64,000 bases of DNA from Bradyrhizobium arachidis. Lineage in GTDB: Bacteria > Pseudomonadota > Alphaproteobacteria > Rhizobiales > Xanthobacteraceae. The stretch is from contig NZ_CP030050.1 in the NCBI RefSeq assembly GCF_015291705.1, positions 496,001 through 560,000 of the forward strand. Direction: 5' to 3'. Below the pieces are notes generated by a model, which saw nothing but the letters and a program-made list of their open reading frames with translations, had not been told where the DNA came from and did not search any database. The position numbers and the translations under genes are program-made. Of the stretch, positions 1 to 8,726 are shown piece after piece; position 1 is the stretch's first letter, and every line of letters begins with the position of its first letter.

Positions 1-69
1 GGCAGCGCCGGCCGGCTCGAGAAGGAGATCCACGATCTCCTGTTTGCCGGCGAAGCAACGGCGCACTAG
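1..69 (+). CDS. ABC transporter ATP-binding protein, C-terminal end only (partial)
   Basis: The first 22 codons of the window are open in frame and end at TAG (67-69); the tail reads RLEKEIHDLLFAGEATAH. The ending RLxxEIxxLL is typical of the last helix of NitT/TauT-family ATPases (SsuB/TauB/NrtD), and the next gene is the matching permease, 11 bp downstream, whose ribosome binding site overlaps this stop. Nothing of the nucleotide-binding motifs lies in the window, so the call rests on context. Confidence 0.6.
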   Translation, partial: GSAGRLEKEIHDLLFAGEATAH

Positions 70-80
70 GGGAGCCGCGC

Positions 81-941
81 ATGGGCGAAGCGAGAATTCT
101 GCTGCGTGACGCGCCGGTCGCCACCATCGGCGCAGGCGAGGTCGAGCGCAAGCTGAGCGTGCTTGAACTGTTGTGGAACGACGGTTTCGTGCGCAAGACC
201 GTCATCATCCTGTTCCTCGCCGCGGTCTGGGAAGCCTACGGCGTCTACCTCGACAATCCCCTGCTGTTTCCGACGCTGCACGACACGCTTCTGACGCTGT
301 ACGACCGCGTGAAGGACGGCACGATCCCGATGCGGGCCTGGACCTCGCTAAAAGTCTTGTTCATGGGCTATTCCGCCGGCATCGTGCTCGCTGCAATCTT
401 CACCATCCTTGCGATCTCCACCCGGATCGGCACCGATTTCCTGGAAACGGTGACGGCGATGTTCAACCCGCTGCCGGCGATCGCGCTCTTGCCGCTGGCG
501 TTGATCTGGTTCGGGCTCGGAAATGGCAGCCTGGTCTTCGTGCTGATCCATTCGGTGCTGTGGCCGGTTGCGCTCAACACCCATTCCGGCTTCAAGAGCG
601 TGTCCAACACGCTGCGCATGGTCGGGCGCAATTACGGCCTGCGCGGCTTGCCTTATGTGGCGAAAATCCTGATCCCCGCGGCGTTCGGCTCGATCCTGAC
701 CGGCCTCAAGATCGGCTGGGCCTTCGCCTGGCGAACCCTGATCGCGGCCGAGCTGGTGTTCGGCGTGTCCTCGGGGCAGGGCGGGCTCGGCTGGTTCATC
801 TTCGAGAACCGCAACCTGCTCGACATACCCGCGGTGTTCGCGGGCCTCTTGACGGTGATCATCATCGGGCTCTTTGTCGAGAACCTGATCTTCCGCGCCA
901 TCGAGCGGAATACCGTCCAGAAGTGGGGCACTCAATCATGA
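81..941 (+). CDS. ABC transporter permease, NitT/TauT (SsuC-like) family
   Basis: A 286-residue inner-membrane permease with about six hydrophobic segments and the cytoplasmic loop motif near residues 195-220 (NYGLRGLPYV then KILIPAAFGSILTGLKIGWA) that docks on the ATPase. The family imports nitrate, sulfonates, taurine or other small anions. Start ATG 81 follows AGGGGAG with 6-nt spacing. The stop overlaps the next start as ATGA (938-941), so it is translationally coupled to the sugar-acid dehydratase gene; this makes a sugar acid or related carboxylate a more likely substrate than the classic sulfonates, which is an inference. The substrate-binding protein should lie upstream of the window. 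Confidence 0.88.
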   Translation: MGEARILLRDAPVATIGAGEVERKLSVLELLWNDGFVRKTVIILFLAAVWEAYGVYLDNPLLFPTLHDTLLTLYDRVKDGTIPMRAWTSLKVLFMGYSAGIVLAAIFTILAISTRIGTDFLETVTAMFNPLPAIALLPLALIWFGLGNGSLVFVLIHSVLWPVALNTHSGFKSVSNTLRMVGRNYGLRGLPYVAKILIPAAFGSILTGLKIGWAFAWRTLIAAELVFGVSSGQGGLGWFIFENRNLLDIPAVFAGLLTVIIIGLFVENLIFRAIERNTVQKWGTQS

Positions 942-2674
942 CCAAGAAGAAAACACCCGATCAGCTCCGCAGCGCGCGCTGGTTCGCGCCCGACGATCTC
1001 CGCTCGTTCGGCCACCGCTCCCGCACCATGCAGATGGGCTACGCACCGGAGGAGTGGAAGGACCGTCCGTGCATCGCGATCCTCAACACCTGGTCGGACG
1101 CGCAGCCCTGCCACATGCACTTCAAGTCGCGCGTCGACGACGTCAAGCGCGGCATCCTGATGGCCGGCGGCCTGCCGATCGAGCTGCCGGCGCTGTCGCT
1201 GTCGGAATCGCTGCTCAAGCCGACCACCATGCTCTACCGCAACCTGCTGGCGATGGACGCCGAGGAGCTCTTGCGCAGCCATCCCGTCGACGGCGTGGTG
1301 CTGATGGGCGGCTGCGACAAGACCACGCCGGCGCTGCTCTTGGGCGCGACCTCGATGAACATCCCGGCGATCTACCTGCCGGCCGGTCCCATGCTGCGCG
1401 GAAACTGGAAGGGCAAGACGCTCGGCTCCGGCTCCGACGGCTGGAAATACTGGGACGAGCGCCGCGCCGGAAAGATCTCCGACAAGGACTGGCTCGACAT
1501 CGAAGCCGGCATTGCCCGCAGCTACGGCACCTGCATGACCATGGGCACGGCTTCCACCATGACGGCGATTGCGGAGGCGATCGGCATGACGCTACCGGGC
1601 GCCTCCTCGATTCCGGCCGCTGACGCCAACCACATCCGCATGGCCAGTGAATGCGGCCGCCGCATCGTCGAGATGGTGTGGGAGGATCTGACGCCGACAA
1701 CGATCCAGACCCGAAAAGCGTTCGAGAACGCGATTGCGGTGGCGATGGCGATGGGCTGCTCGACCAACGCGATCATCCATCTGATCGCGCAGGCCCGCCG
1801 CGCCGGCCAGGACATTGGCCTCGACGATTTCGAGATCGCGAGCCGCAAGGTGCCTGTCATCGCCAACGTCCGGCCGAGCGGCGATGCCTATCTGATGGAA
1901 GACTTCTTCTATGCCGGCGGCCTGCCGGCGCTGATGGGGCAGATCAAGCAGCATCTGCATCTCGACTGCATCACGGTGACTGGCAAGACGCTGGGCGAGA
2001 ACATCGACGGCGCCGAGGTTCACAATGCCGACGTGATCCGCTCGGTCGACAATCCCATCTACAAGGAAGGCGCGCTCGCCGTGCTCAAGGGCAATCTCGC
2101 GCCCGACGGCTGCGTCATAAAGCCCTCTGCCTGCGCGCCGCGCTTCCTCAAGCACACCGGGCCGGCGCTGGTGTTCGACGACTATCCCTCGATGAAGAAG
2201 GCGGTCGACGATCCCAACCTCGACGTCACCGAGGATCACATCCTCATCCTGCGCAATGCCGGGCCGCAAGGTGGCCCGGGCATGCCGGAATGGGGCATGC
2301 TGCCGATCCCGACCAAGCTCGTGAAGCAGGGCGTGCGCGACATGGTGCGCATCTCGGATGCACGCATGAGCGGCACCAGCTACGGCGCCTGCATCCTGCA
2401 CGTCTCGCCGGAGTCCTACATCGGCGGCCCGTTGGCGCTGGTGCAGAATGGCGACCGCATCACGCTCGACGTCGCCGCGCGCACCATCAACCTCGACGTA
2501 TCGGAGGCCGAGCTCGCAAAGCGCCGCGCCGCCTGGAAGCAGCCCGAGCGCCGCTTCGAGCGCGGCTATGGCTGGATGTTCACCAAGCACATCAAGCAGG
2601 CCAATGACGGCTGCGACTTCGACTTCCTCGAGACCGATTTCGGCGCGCCGATCGGCGAGCCGTCGATCTATTAA
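938..2674 (+). CDS. IlvD/Edd family dehydratase, probable L-arabinonate/sugar-acid dehydratase
   Basis: A 578-residue protein that should dehydrate an aldonic acid (L-arabinonate, D-galactonate or similar) to the 2-keto-3-deoxy acid, using a [2Fe-2S] cluster and Mg2+. The three cluster cysteines are visible at C58 (DAQPCH), C126 (GGCDKTTPA) and C199 (SYGTCMTMGTAS), matching the pattern and length of rhizobial L-arabinonate dehydratase (about 579 residues). The start at 938 was chosen because it overlaps the permease stop (ATGA) and begins right before the conserved RSARWFAPDDLRSFGHRSR segment; the frame is open further upstream but that stretch is antiframe permease sequence. Upstream transporter and downstream RraA-fold gene support sugar-acid catabolism. 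The exact substrate cannot be told from the sequence. Confidence 0.9.
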   Translation: MTKKKTPDQLRSARWFAPDDLRSFGHRSRTMQMGYAPEEWKDRPCIAILNTWSDAQPCHMHFKSRVDDVKRGILMAGGLPIELPALSLSESLLKPTTMLYRNLLAMDAEELLRSHPVDGVVLMGGCDKTTPALLLGATSMNIPAIYLPAGPMLRGNWKGKTLGSGSDGWKYWDERRAGKISDKDWLDIEAGIARSYGTCMTMGTASTMTAIAEAIGMTLPGASSIPAADANHIRMASECGRRIVEMVWEDLTPTTIQTRKAFENAIAVAMAMGCSTNAIIHLIAQARRAGQDIGLDDFEIASRKVPVIANVRPSGDAYLMEDFFYAGGLPALMGQIKQHLHLDCITVTGKTLGENIDGAEVHNADVIRSVDNPIYKEGALAVLKGNLAPDGCVIKPSACAPRFLKHTGPALVFDDYPSMKKAVDDPNLDVTEDHILILRNAGPQGGPGMPEWGMLPIPTKLVKQGVRDMVRISDARMSGTSYGACILHVSPESYIGGPLALVQNGDRITLDVAARTINLDVSEAELAKRRAAWKQPERRFERGYGWMFTKHIKQANDGCDFDFLETDFGAPIGEPSIY

Positions 2675-2680
2675 CACAAC

Positions 2681-2781
2681 TGTCATTCCGGGGCGCGCCA
2701 CTTGGCGCGAGCCCGGAATCCATACTCCCGATCGTGGTTATGGATTCCGGGCTCATCGCTTCGCGATGCCCCGGAATGACG
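2681..2781. repeat. Palindromic intergenic repeat (cgtcattccgggg family)
   Basis: The stretch opens with gtcattccggggcgcgcc and closes with the reverse complement pattern gccccggaatgacg, with inner arms around cggaatccata / tatggattccgg. It would fold into a long hairpin between the dehydratase and the RraA-like gene. Copies of the same ends occur at 42942-42983 and 48819-48916. Confidence 0.8.
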
Positions 2782-2800
2782 AGAAGAGAGAGCGTACCAA

Positions 2801-3520
2801 ATGACCAAACTATCCGAAGCCACCCGCAACAAGCTCAAATCCGTCTCCACCGCCACCGTCGCCACCGCTTTGTTCAAGCGTGGCCTGCGCATCCAGATGA
2901 TCCAGGATGTGCATCCCGTCGGCCCCGACCAGCCGACCATGGTCGGCGAGGCCTTCACGCTGCGCTACATGCCGGCGCGCGAGGATCTCAACACCATCGA
3001 TGTCTTCAAGGACCGCTCCCATCCGCAGCGCAAGGCGGTCGAGGATTGCCCGGCAGGCAGCGTGCTGGTGATGGACAGCCGCAAGGATGCGCGCGCGGCT
3101 TCCGCCGGTGCGATCCTGGTGACGCGGCTGATGAAGCGCGGCGTCGCCGGCGTCGTCACCGACGGCGGCTTTCGCGATTCCGCCGAGATCGCCAAGCTCG
3201 GCATTCCCGCCTATCACCATCGTCCCTCGGCGCCGACCAACCTCACGCTGCACCAGGCGATCGAGATCAACGTGCCGATCGGCTGCGGTGATGCGCCGGT
3301 GTTTCCCGGTGACGTCATCCTCGGCGACGCCGACGGCGTCATCGTGATCCCCGCGCATCTCGCCGACGAGATCGCCAATGAGACTTTCGAGATGACCGCG
3401 TTCGAGGATTTCGTCACCGAGGAAGTCGGCAAGGGCCGCGGCATCTTTGGACTCTATCCCGCCACCGATCCGCAGACGCTCACCGATTTTGCGGAATGGC
3501 GGAAGAAGAACGGCCGCTAA
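2801..3520 (+). CDS. RraA-fold protein (possible 2-keto-3-deoxy acid / 4-hydroxy-2-oxo acid aldolase)
   Basis: A 239-residue member of the RraA / demethylmenaquinone methyltransferase-like family, with the hallmark GVVTDGGFRD near residues 122-131 and GDVILGDADGVIVIP near 176-190. Family members are either RNase E regulators (about 160 residues) or class II pyruvate aldolases (HMG/CHA aldolase) in which the Arg-Asp of FRD binds pyruvate and metal. The longer length and the neighbouring sugar-acid dehydratase favour an aldolase or hydrolase acting on a keto-deoxy sugar acid over RNase regulation; this is inference from context. It lies 126 bp after the dehydratase with a hairpin repeat in between and ends before a Rho-independent terminator. 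Confidence 0.82.
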   Translation: MTKLSEATRNKLKSVSTATVATALFKRGLRIQMIQDVHPVGPDQPTMVGEAFTLRYMPAREDLNTIDVFKDRSHPQRKAVEDCPAGSVLVMDSRKDARAASAGAILVTRLMKRGVAGVVTDGGFRDSAEIAKLGIPAYHHRPSAPTNLTLHQAIEINVPIGCGDAPVFPGDVILGDADGVIVIPAHLADEIANETFEMTAFEDFVTEEVGKGRGIFGLYPATDPQTLTDFAEWRKKNGR

Positions 3521-3547
3521 AACCAAAACCAGACCACATCAAGAAAC

Positions 3548-3577
3548 AGGCCGGCCGCATCAAGCGCCGGCCTTTTA
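3548..3577 (+). terminator. Rho-independent terminator
   Basis: Perfect 8-bp stem aggccggc (3548-3555) / gccggcct (3566-3573) with a 10-nt loop, followed by TTTT run-out. It lies 28 bp after the RraA-like gene and closes the transporter-dehydratase operon before the lactonase gene. Confidence 0.85.
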
Positions 3578-3596
3578 TCAAGCAGGGAGGACTTTT

Positions 3597-4688
3597 ATGA
3601 ATTTCACACGACGCAACCTCGTGGCCGGCGCTGGCGCCGTGGCAGCATCCACCCTTCTCGCCCGCGCCGCCGGCGCCCAGTCGTTCGCCTTCACGCCGAA
3701 CCAGCGCTATCCCGATCCCGCCGTCCAGATCCTCGATCCGAGCTTTGGCAAATACCGGCTCTATTCCTCGACGGTCGAGCAGGTCGCAACCGGCATGCGC
3801 TGGGCCGAAGGCCCCGCCTATTTCCCTGAGGGCGGCTATCTGCTGTTCTCGGACATTCCCAACAACCGGATCATGAAGTTCGACGAGAAGACTGGTCAGA
3901 CCAGCGTGTTCCGCGCCAACGCCAACTACGCCAACGGCAATGCGCGCGACCGCCAGGGCCGCCTCGTCACCTGCGAGCACTCCGTCACCCGCCGCATCAC
4001 CCGCACCGAGAAGGACGGCAAGATCACCGTGCTCGCCGACAAGTTCGAGGGCAAGCGGCTGAACGCGCCGAACGATATCGTGGTGAAGTCGGACGAGAGC
4101 ATCTGGTTCACCGATCCCCTGTTCGGCATCAACGGCGAGTGGGAAGGCAAGAAGGAGAAGGCCGAGCAGGCCACCACCAACGTCTACCGCATCGCCAAGG
4201 ACGGCAAGCTCAGCGCCGTCCTCACCGACCTCGTCAACCCGAACGGCCTTGCCTTCTCGCCGGACGAGAAGAAGCTCTACATCGTCGAGTGGAAGGGCAC
4301 GCCCAACCGCAGCATCTGGAGCTACAATGTCGGCGACGATGGCTCGCTGAGCGGCAAGACCAAGCTGATCGACGCCGCCGACCAGGGCTCGCTCGACGGC
4401 TTCCGCGTCGATCGCGACGGCAATCTCTGGTGCGGCTGGGGCTCCAACGGCGCGCTGCAATCCGAGCCGACCGATGTCGGCGGCCGCAAGGTGTTTCAGC
4501 TCAAGGGCAAGCCGGAGGATCTCGACGGCGTGATGGTGTTCAGCCCCGAAGGCAAGCCGCTCGCCTTCATCAAGCTGCCCGAGCGCTGCGCCAATCTCTG
4601 CTTCGGCGGCCCGAAGAACAACCGGCTCTACATGGCGAGCAGCCATTCGGTCTATGCGCTGTATGTCGAGGCGCACGGGGCGGTGTGA
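3597..4688 (+). CDS. Tat-exported SMP-30/gluconolactonase family protein
   Basis: A 363-residue beta-propeller lactonase. Residues 1-28 form a twin-arginine signal (FTRRNLVAGAGAV then a hydrophobic core ending at AGAQ), so it should act in the periplasm. Metal-site residues of the SMP-30 fold are in place: Glu in RWAEGPAYF, Asn in APNDIVV, Asp in GSLDGFRVD. It would open a sugar lactone or a similar lactone with a divalent metal. Start ATG 3597 was chosen for the AGGGAGG box six nt upstream and because the Tat signal begins there. Its position next to a sugar-acid transporter and dehydratase suggests that it makes the acid that is then imported, although a terminator separates the two transcripts. 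Confidence 0.9.
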   Translation: MNFTRRNLVAGAGAVAASTLLARAAGAQSFAFTPNQRYPDPAVQILDPSFGKYRLYSSTVEQVATGMRWAEGPAYFPEGGYLLFSDIPNNRIMKFDEKTGQTSVFRANANYANGNARDRQGRLVTCEHSVTRRITRTEKDGKITVLADKFEGKRLNAPNDIVVKSDESIWFTDPLFGINGEWEGKKEKAEQATTNVYRIAKDGKLSAVLTDLVNPNGLAFSPDEKKLYIVEWKGTPNRSIWSYNVGDDGSLSGKTKLIDAADQGSLDGFRVDRDGNLWCGWGSNGALQSEPTDVGGRKVFQLKGKPEDLDGVMVFSPEGKPLAFIKLPERCANLCFGGPKNNRLYMASSHSVYALYVEAHGAV

Positions 4689-4727
4689 GAGTGTTGGTGG
4701 GGCGGTAGCTCGCCCCACATCCCCACT

Positions 4728-4905
4728 GTCGTCCCTGCCTAGTGCGCAATTGCGCACGGGCGCAGGGACCCATAACCCCAGGGAGCAGTTTGGCGAAGAT
4801 TAACAGTGAACACTTCTTCGCCGGTACTGCTCTCGCACCCTCCCGATACATCACGCGGTATGGGTCCCTGCGCCCGTGCGCAATTGCGCACTAGGCAGGG
4901 ACGAC
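4728..4905. repeat. 178-bp palindromic element with 45-bp perfect terminal inverted repeats
   Basis: Arms 4728-4772 and 4861-4905 are exact reverse complements over 45 bp. Each arm itself contains the 16-bp perfect palindrome gtgcgcaattgcgcac (4743-4758 and 4875-4890). The interior carries cataaccccagggagcag and tttggcgaaga, shared with the element at 62319-62497. It lies between the convergent lactonase and S9 peptidase genes. Confidence 0.9.
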
Positions 4906-4919
4906 GGCTGTGGGTGTCG

Positions 4920-7025
4920 CTACACCCCGGCCTCCGCCATCCCGGCCGCCCACAGCGCGAACGCATACACGATCGCCACCTCATCGAGCCGGTCGAACCG
5001 TCCCGATGCGCCGCCATGGCCGGCGCCCATGTTGGTGCGCAAGAGCACCGGGCCACCACCGCGCATGGTGGCGCGCAGGCGCGCGATCCATTTGGCGGGC
5101 TCCCAATAGGTCACGCGCGGATCGGTCAATCCGCCCATCGCCAAAATCGCCGGATACTCCTTCGCTGCGATATTGTCGTAAGGCGAGTACGACAGGATGG
5201 TGCGAAAATCCTTCTCGCTCTCGATCGGGTTGCCCCATTCCGGCCATTCCGGCGGCGTCAGCGGCAGCGTGTCGTCGAGCATGGTGTTGAGCACATCCAC
5301 GAACGGCACCTCGGCGACGATGCCGGCGAACAATTCGCCTGCGCGGTTCGCGACCGCGCCCATCAGCATGCCGCCGGCCGAGCCGCCATGGCCGACGATG
5401 CGTTTTGCGCTGGTGTATTTCGCATCGATCAGCGCGCGGGCGCTTGCGGCGAAATCATCGAACGAGTTCGTTTTCTTCTCGCGCTTGCCGTCGAGATACC
5501 AGCCCCAGCCCTTGTCCGCACCGCCGCGGATATGGGCGATGGCGTAGACGAAGCCGCGGTCGACCAGCGACAGGCGGTTGGCGCTGAACGAGGCCGGCAT
5601 CGCCATGCCGTAGGAGCCATAGCCGTAGAGCAGCAGCGGCGCCGAGCCGTCGAGCTGGAGCCCGCGGCGATAGAGGATCGAGACCGGCACCTCGGCGCCA
5701 TCCTGCGCCTTCGCCATGATGCGGGTGGTGACATAGTCGGCGACGTCGTGGCCCGACGGAATCTCCTGGCGCTTGCGCAAGGTCCGCGTGCGCTTGACCA
5801 TGTCGTAGTCATAGACTTCCGACGGCGTCGTCATCGACGAATAGGAGAAGCGTAAGTTCGTCGTCTCGAATTCGTAGGAGCCCATCGTGTCGAGCGAGTA
5901 GGCGGCCTCGTCGAAGGCGATGGCGTGCTCTTCCCCGCCGGCGAGATCGCGGATCACGATCGACGGCAGTGCATTGGCGCGCTCCAGCCGCACCAGATGT
6001 CCGGCATAGAGATCGAGGTCGATGATGTAGATGCCGGGACGATACGGGATCAGGTCGCGCCAGTTCTTGCGCTCGGGCGAAGAAAGCGGCGCCGTGACGA
6101 TCTTGAAGTCGATGGCGTCGTCGGCATTGGTGAGGATGAACAGCTCGTCGCCGCGATCGGCCAGCGAATATTGCACGCCGTCCTCGCGCGCCGCGACAAG
6201 GCGCGGCGGCGCCTCGGGGTTGGCGAGATCGATCAGCCGCTGTTCCGAGGTCTCGTGGTCGCCGCCGGCGATCACGCAGAAGCGGCCGCTGGTGCTCTCG
6301 TGCAGATGGGTGAACCAGCCGGCATCCTGCTCCTCATAGACCAGCGTGTCGTCGGCCTGTTTCGTGCCGAGCCTGTGCCGCCACACCTGCATCGGCCGGT
6401 GATTGTCGTCGAGCTTCACATAGAAGAAGCTCTTGGCATCCTTGCTCCAAACGACGCCGCCATCGGTCTCCTCGACGAGATCGTCGAGATCCTTCCCCGT
6501 CGCCCAGTTGCGCACGCGGATCGAAAAATATTCCGAGCCCTTGGTGTCCGCGCTCCAGGCCTGAAGCTTGTGATCGTTCGAGTGCCGGCTGCCGCCGAAC
6601 TTGAAATATTTGTGGTCTTTTGCGAGCGCGTCGCCGTCGAGCACGATATGCTCGTTGCCGCCATCGCGCGGCATGCGGCCGAACAGCTCGTGCTGCCCGC
6701 CCTCGCGGAACCTGCGGAAATAGGCGAAGGGACCATCCGGCGACGGCACGCTGGAATCGTCCTCCTTGATCCGGGAGCGCATCTCGCGCACCAGCGTCTT
6801 CTGCAAGGACGAGGTATGCCCGAGCAGGCTCTCGGTGTAGCCGTTCTCCTCGTCCAGATATTTGCGGATATCAGCATCGAGCACCGCGGGATCGCGCAGC
6901 ACCTCCTGCCACTTCTCGTCCTTCAGCCAGGCATAGTCGTCGGTCACGGTGATCCCGTGCCGGGTGAAGGAATGCGCCCGGCGCGGGGCGACGGGGGGCT
7001 TTGAAGGTGTCTTGGCCTGGGTCAC
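4920..7025 (-). CDS. S9 family prolyl oligopeptidase, oligopeptidase B-like
   Basis: A serine peptidase of about 701 residues: N-terminal beta-propeller (roughly residues 60-400) followed by an alpha/beta-hydrolase domain. The nucleophile elbow GHGGSAGGMLMG, the Asp in GLTDPRVTYWEPAKW and the His in GAGHGGASGR make up the Ser-Asp-His triad. Oligopeptidase B cleaves short peptides after basic residues in the cytosol; no signal peptide is seen. Start: the GTG at 7025 has GAGGA just upstream; an in-frame ATG at 7046 is the alternative, while codons beyond 7059 fall inside a palindromic repeat and are unlikely to be coding. It is followed by the convergent 178-bp element. Confidence 0.88.
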   Translation of the reverse strand: MTQAKTPSKPPVAPRRAHSFTRHGITVTDDYAWLKDEKWQEVLRDPAVLDADIRKYLDEENGYTESLLGHTSSLQKTLVREMRSRIKEDDSSVPSPDGPFAYFRRFREGGQHELFGRMPRDGGNEHIVLDGDALAKDHKYFKFGGSRHSNDHKLQAWSADTKGSEYFSIRVRNWATGKDLDDLVEETDGGVVWSKDAKSFFYVKLDDNHRPMQVWRHRLGTKQADDTLVYEEQDAGWFTHLHESTSGRFCVIAGGDHETSEQRLIDLANPEAPPRLVAAREDGVQYSLADRGDELFILTNADDAIDFKIVTAPLSSPERKNWRDLIPYRPGIYIIDLDLYAGHLVRLERANALPSIVIRDLAGGEEHAIAFDEAAYSLDTMGSYEFETTNLRFSYSSMTTPSEVYDYDMVKRTRTLRKRQEIPSGHDVADYVTTRIMAKAQDGAEVPVSILYRRGLQLDGSAPLLLYGYGSYGMAMPASFSANRLSLVDRGFVYAIAHIRGGADKGWGWYLDGKREKKTNSFDDFAASARALIDAKYTSAKRIVGHGGSAGGMLMGAVANRAGELFAGIVAEVPFVDVLNTMLDDTLPLTPPEWPEWGNPIESEKDFRTILSYSPYDNIAAKEYPAILAMGGLTDPRVTYWEPAKWIARLRATMRGGGPVLLRTNMGAGHGGASGRFDRLDEVAIVYAFALWAAGMAEAGV

Positions 7026-7058
7026 TCGATCCTCATTGCGTCTCATCGGAACCCATCT

Positions 7059-7140
7059 CGTCATGCGCGGGCTTGACCCGCGCATCCATCAAAGACGATT
7101 TCTTGAGCGATGGATTGCCGGGTCAAGCCCGGCAATGACG
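7059..7140. repeat. Palindromic intergenic repeat (cgtcatgcgcgggcttgacccg family)
   Basis: Left part cgtcatgcgcgggcttgacc and right part ggtcaagcccggcaatgacg form imperfect inverted arms, with inner arms gatggat/atccatc. It lies between the divergent peptidase and MBOAT genes. Confidence 0.7.
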
Positions 7141-7289
7141 GCCGTAGAAAGCGGCGGGTCGCCCATAATATGGCGACAAGCCCGCGAATTGCCAGCATGG
7201 CCGTTCCAGCCACTGCGCCAAGTCGCCGGGTTGTTGATCAGCCCCTTCTATGCTTTTACGGGCCATATCCCCGCCGCCGGTCCAGCCTG

Positions 7290-8726
7290 ATGCTGTTCAA
7301 CTCCTATCCGTTCATCCTGCTGTTCCTCCCCGCTGTGCTCGCCGGCTATTTCTGGCTGGGGCGGCGCAGCAATCTGGCGCCCGTGATCTGGCTGGCGCTG
7401 GCCTCGCTGACTTTCTACGCCATCGGCAACTGGCAGTTCGTGGCCCTGCTGCTGCTCTCGATCGCCTTCAACTACGGCGTCGGCCATCTCCTCATCGTGG
7501 CGAAGCTCGCCCCCGGACAACGAAAGGCGGCGCTCGCGTTTGGCGTCGCCGGCGATCTCCTCGTGCTCGGCATCTTCAAATATGCCGGGTTTGCTACCGA
7601 AAACATCAACGCGCTGCTCGGCACGCACATCGCCGTCCACATCCTGCTGCCGGTCGGCATCTCCTTCTACACCTTCACGCAGATTGCGTTCCTCGTGGAT
7701 GCCTGGCGCGGCCAGGTCGCGGCCTATGCACTGCCGCATTACGCGCTGTTCGTGACTTATTTCCCGCATCTGATCGCGGGGCCGATCCTCCACCACAAGG
7801 ACATGATCCCGCAATTCGCGCGCAAGGAAACCAAGCATCCGGACGCGCATCTGATCCTGTGCGGAATCATCATCTTCGCGATCGGCCTGTTCAAGAAGAC
7901 CTGCCTTGCCGACGGCATCCAGCCGCTGGTTGCGCTCGCCTTCGAGGCGCGCTCGCCGAGCTTCGACCAGGCCTGGCTCGGTGCGCTTGCCTACACGTTC
8001 CAGCTCTATTTCGATTTCTCCGGCTATTCCGACATGGCAATCGGCATATCGCTGATGTTCGGCATCTTCCTGCCCGTGAATTTCAACTCGCCCTACAAGG
8101 CCGCCAGCATCGTCGATTTCTGGCGCCGCTGGCATATGACGCTGTCGCAGTTCCTGCGCGACTATCTCTACATCCCGCTCGGCGGTAACAGGCGCGGCCG
8201 CGTGCTGCGCTATGTCAACCTGCTGATCACGATGCTGCTTGGCGGCCTCTGGCATGGCGCCGCCTGGACCTTTGTGGTGTGGGGCACGCTGCACGGCGCT
8301 TATCTTTGCGTCAATCACGCTTTCAACGCGCTGGTGCCTGATGTTCCGGCGTTGCTTGCGCGCCCCGTCCGCATCGCGGGCGCCGCGCTGACCTTTCTTG
8401 CCGTCGTCATCGCCTGGGTGTTCTTCCGCGCCGAGAGCGTCGCCTGGGCGCTGCGGATCCTGCACGCGATGGCCGATCCCTCGAACATCGTCCTCGGCCG
8501 CGAGGAGATCGCGGCGCTGGTGATGATTGCGATCTACGCGGCGCTGGTGTGGCTGGCGCCGAACACGCAAGAGGTCATGGGATACGATCACGGCAACCGC
8601 CGCGTCGGCGAGGCCTTGCGGGCGGGGCGCATGCGTCCGCTGGCCCTCTATGCGGCCTCCCTGGTGCTCGCGTTCGGCATTCTGGGCATTCAGAGCCACA
8701 GCGAATTCATCTATTTCCGGTTCTGA
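7290..8726 (+). CDS. MBOAT family membrane O-acyltransferase (AlgI/DltB-like)
   Basis: A 478-residue polytopic membrane protein with about ten hydrophobic segments, containing the family signatures FSGYSDMAIGISLMFG, NFNSPYKAASIVDFWRRWHMTLS and the active-site histidine region GGLWHGAAWTFVVWGTLHG. Such enzymes pass acyl groups (often acetyl) across the membrane to extracellular polysaccharide or other acceptors. Start ATG 7290 precedes the first membrane segment; the Shine-Dalgarno is weak. The stop overlaps the next start (TGATG), so the partner protein is co-translated, as in algI-algJ or dltB-dltD pairs. No polysaccharide synthesis genes are near, so the acceptor is unknown. Confidence 0.92.
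   Translation: MLFNSYPFILLFLPAVLAGYFWLGRRSNLAPVIWLALASLTFYAIGNWQFVALLLLSIAFNYGVGHLLIVAKLAPGQRKAALAFGVAGDLLVLGIFKYAGFATENINALLGTHIAVHILLPVGISFYTFTQIAFLVDAWRGQVAAYALPHYALFVTYFPHLIAGPILHHKDMIPQFARKETKHPDAHLILCGIIIFAIGLFKKTCLADGIQPLVALAFEARSPSFDQAWLGALAYTFQLYFDFSGYSDMAIGISLMFGIFLPVNFNSPYKAASIVDFWRRWHMTLSQFLRDYLYIPLGGNRRGRVLRYVNLLITMLLGGLWHGAAWTFVVWGTLHGAYLCVNHAFNALVPDVPALLARPVRIAGAALTFLAVVIAWVFFRAESVAWALRILHAMADPSNIVLGREEIAALVMIAIYAALVWLAPNTQEVMGYDHGNRRVGEALRAGRMRPLALYAASLVLAFGILGIQSHSEFIYFRF

Noticed and set aside
173-937. Longer start for the sugar-acid dehydratase reaching back through the permease gene
   Set aside because: The extra 255 codons are Arg/Pro-rich shadow of the permease frame. 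The ATGA overlap start at 938 fits the family N-terminus.
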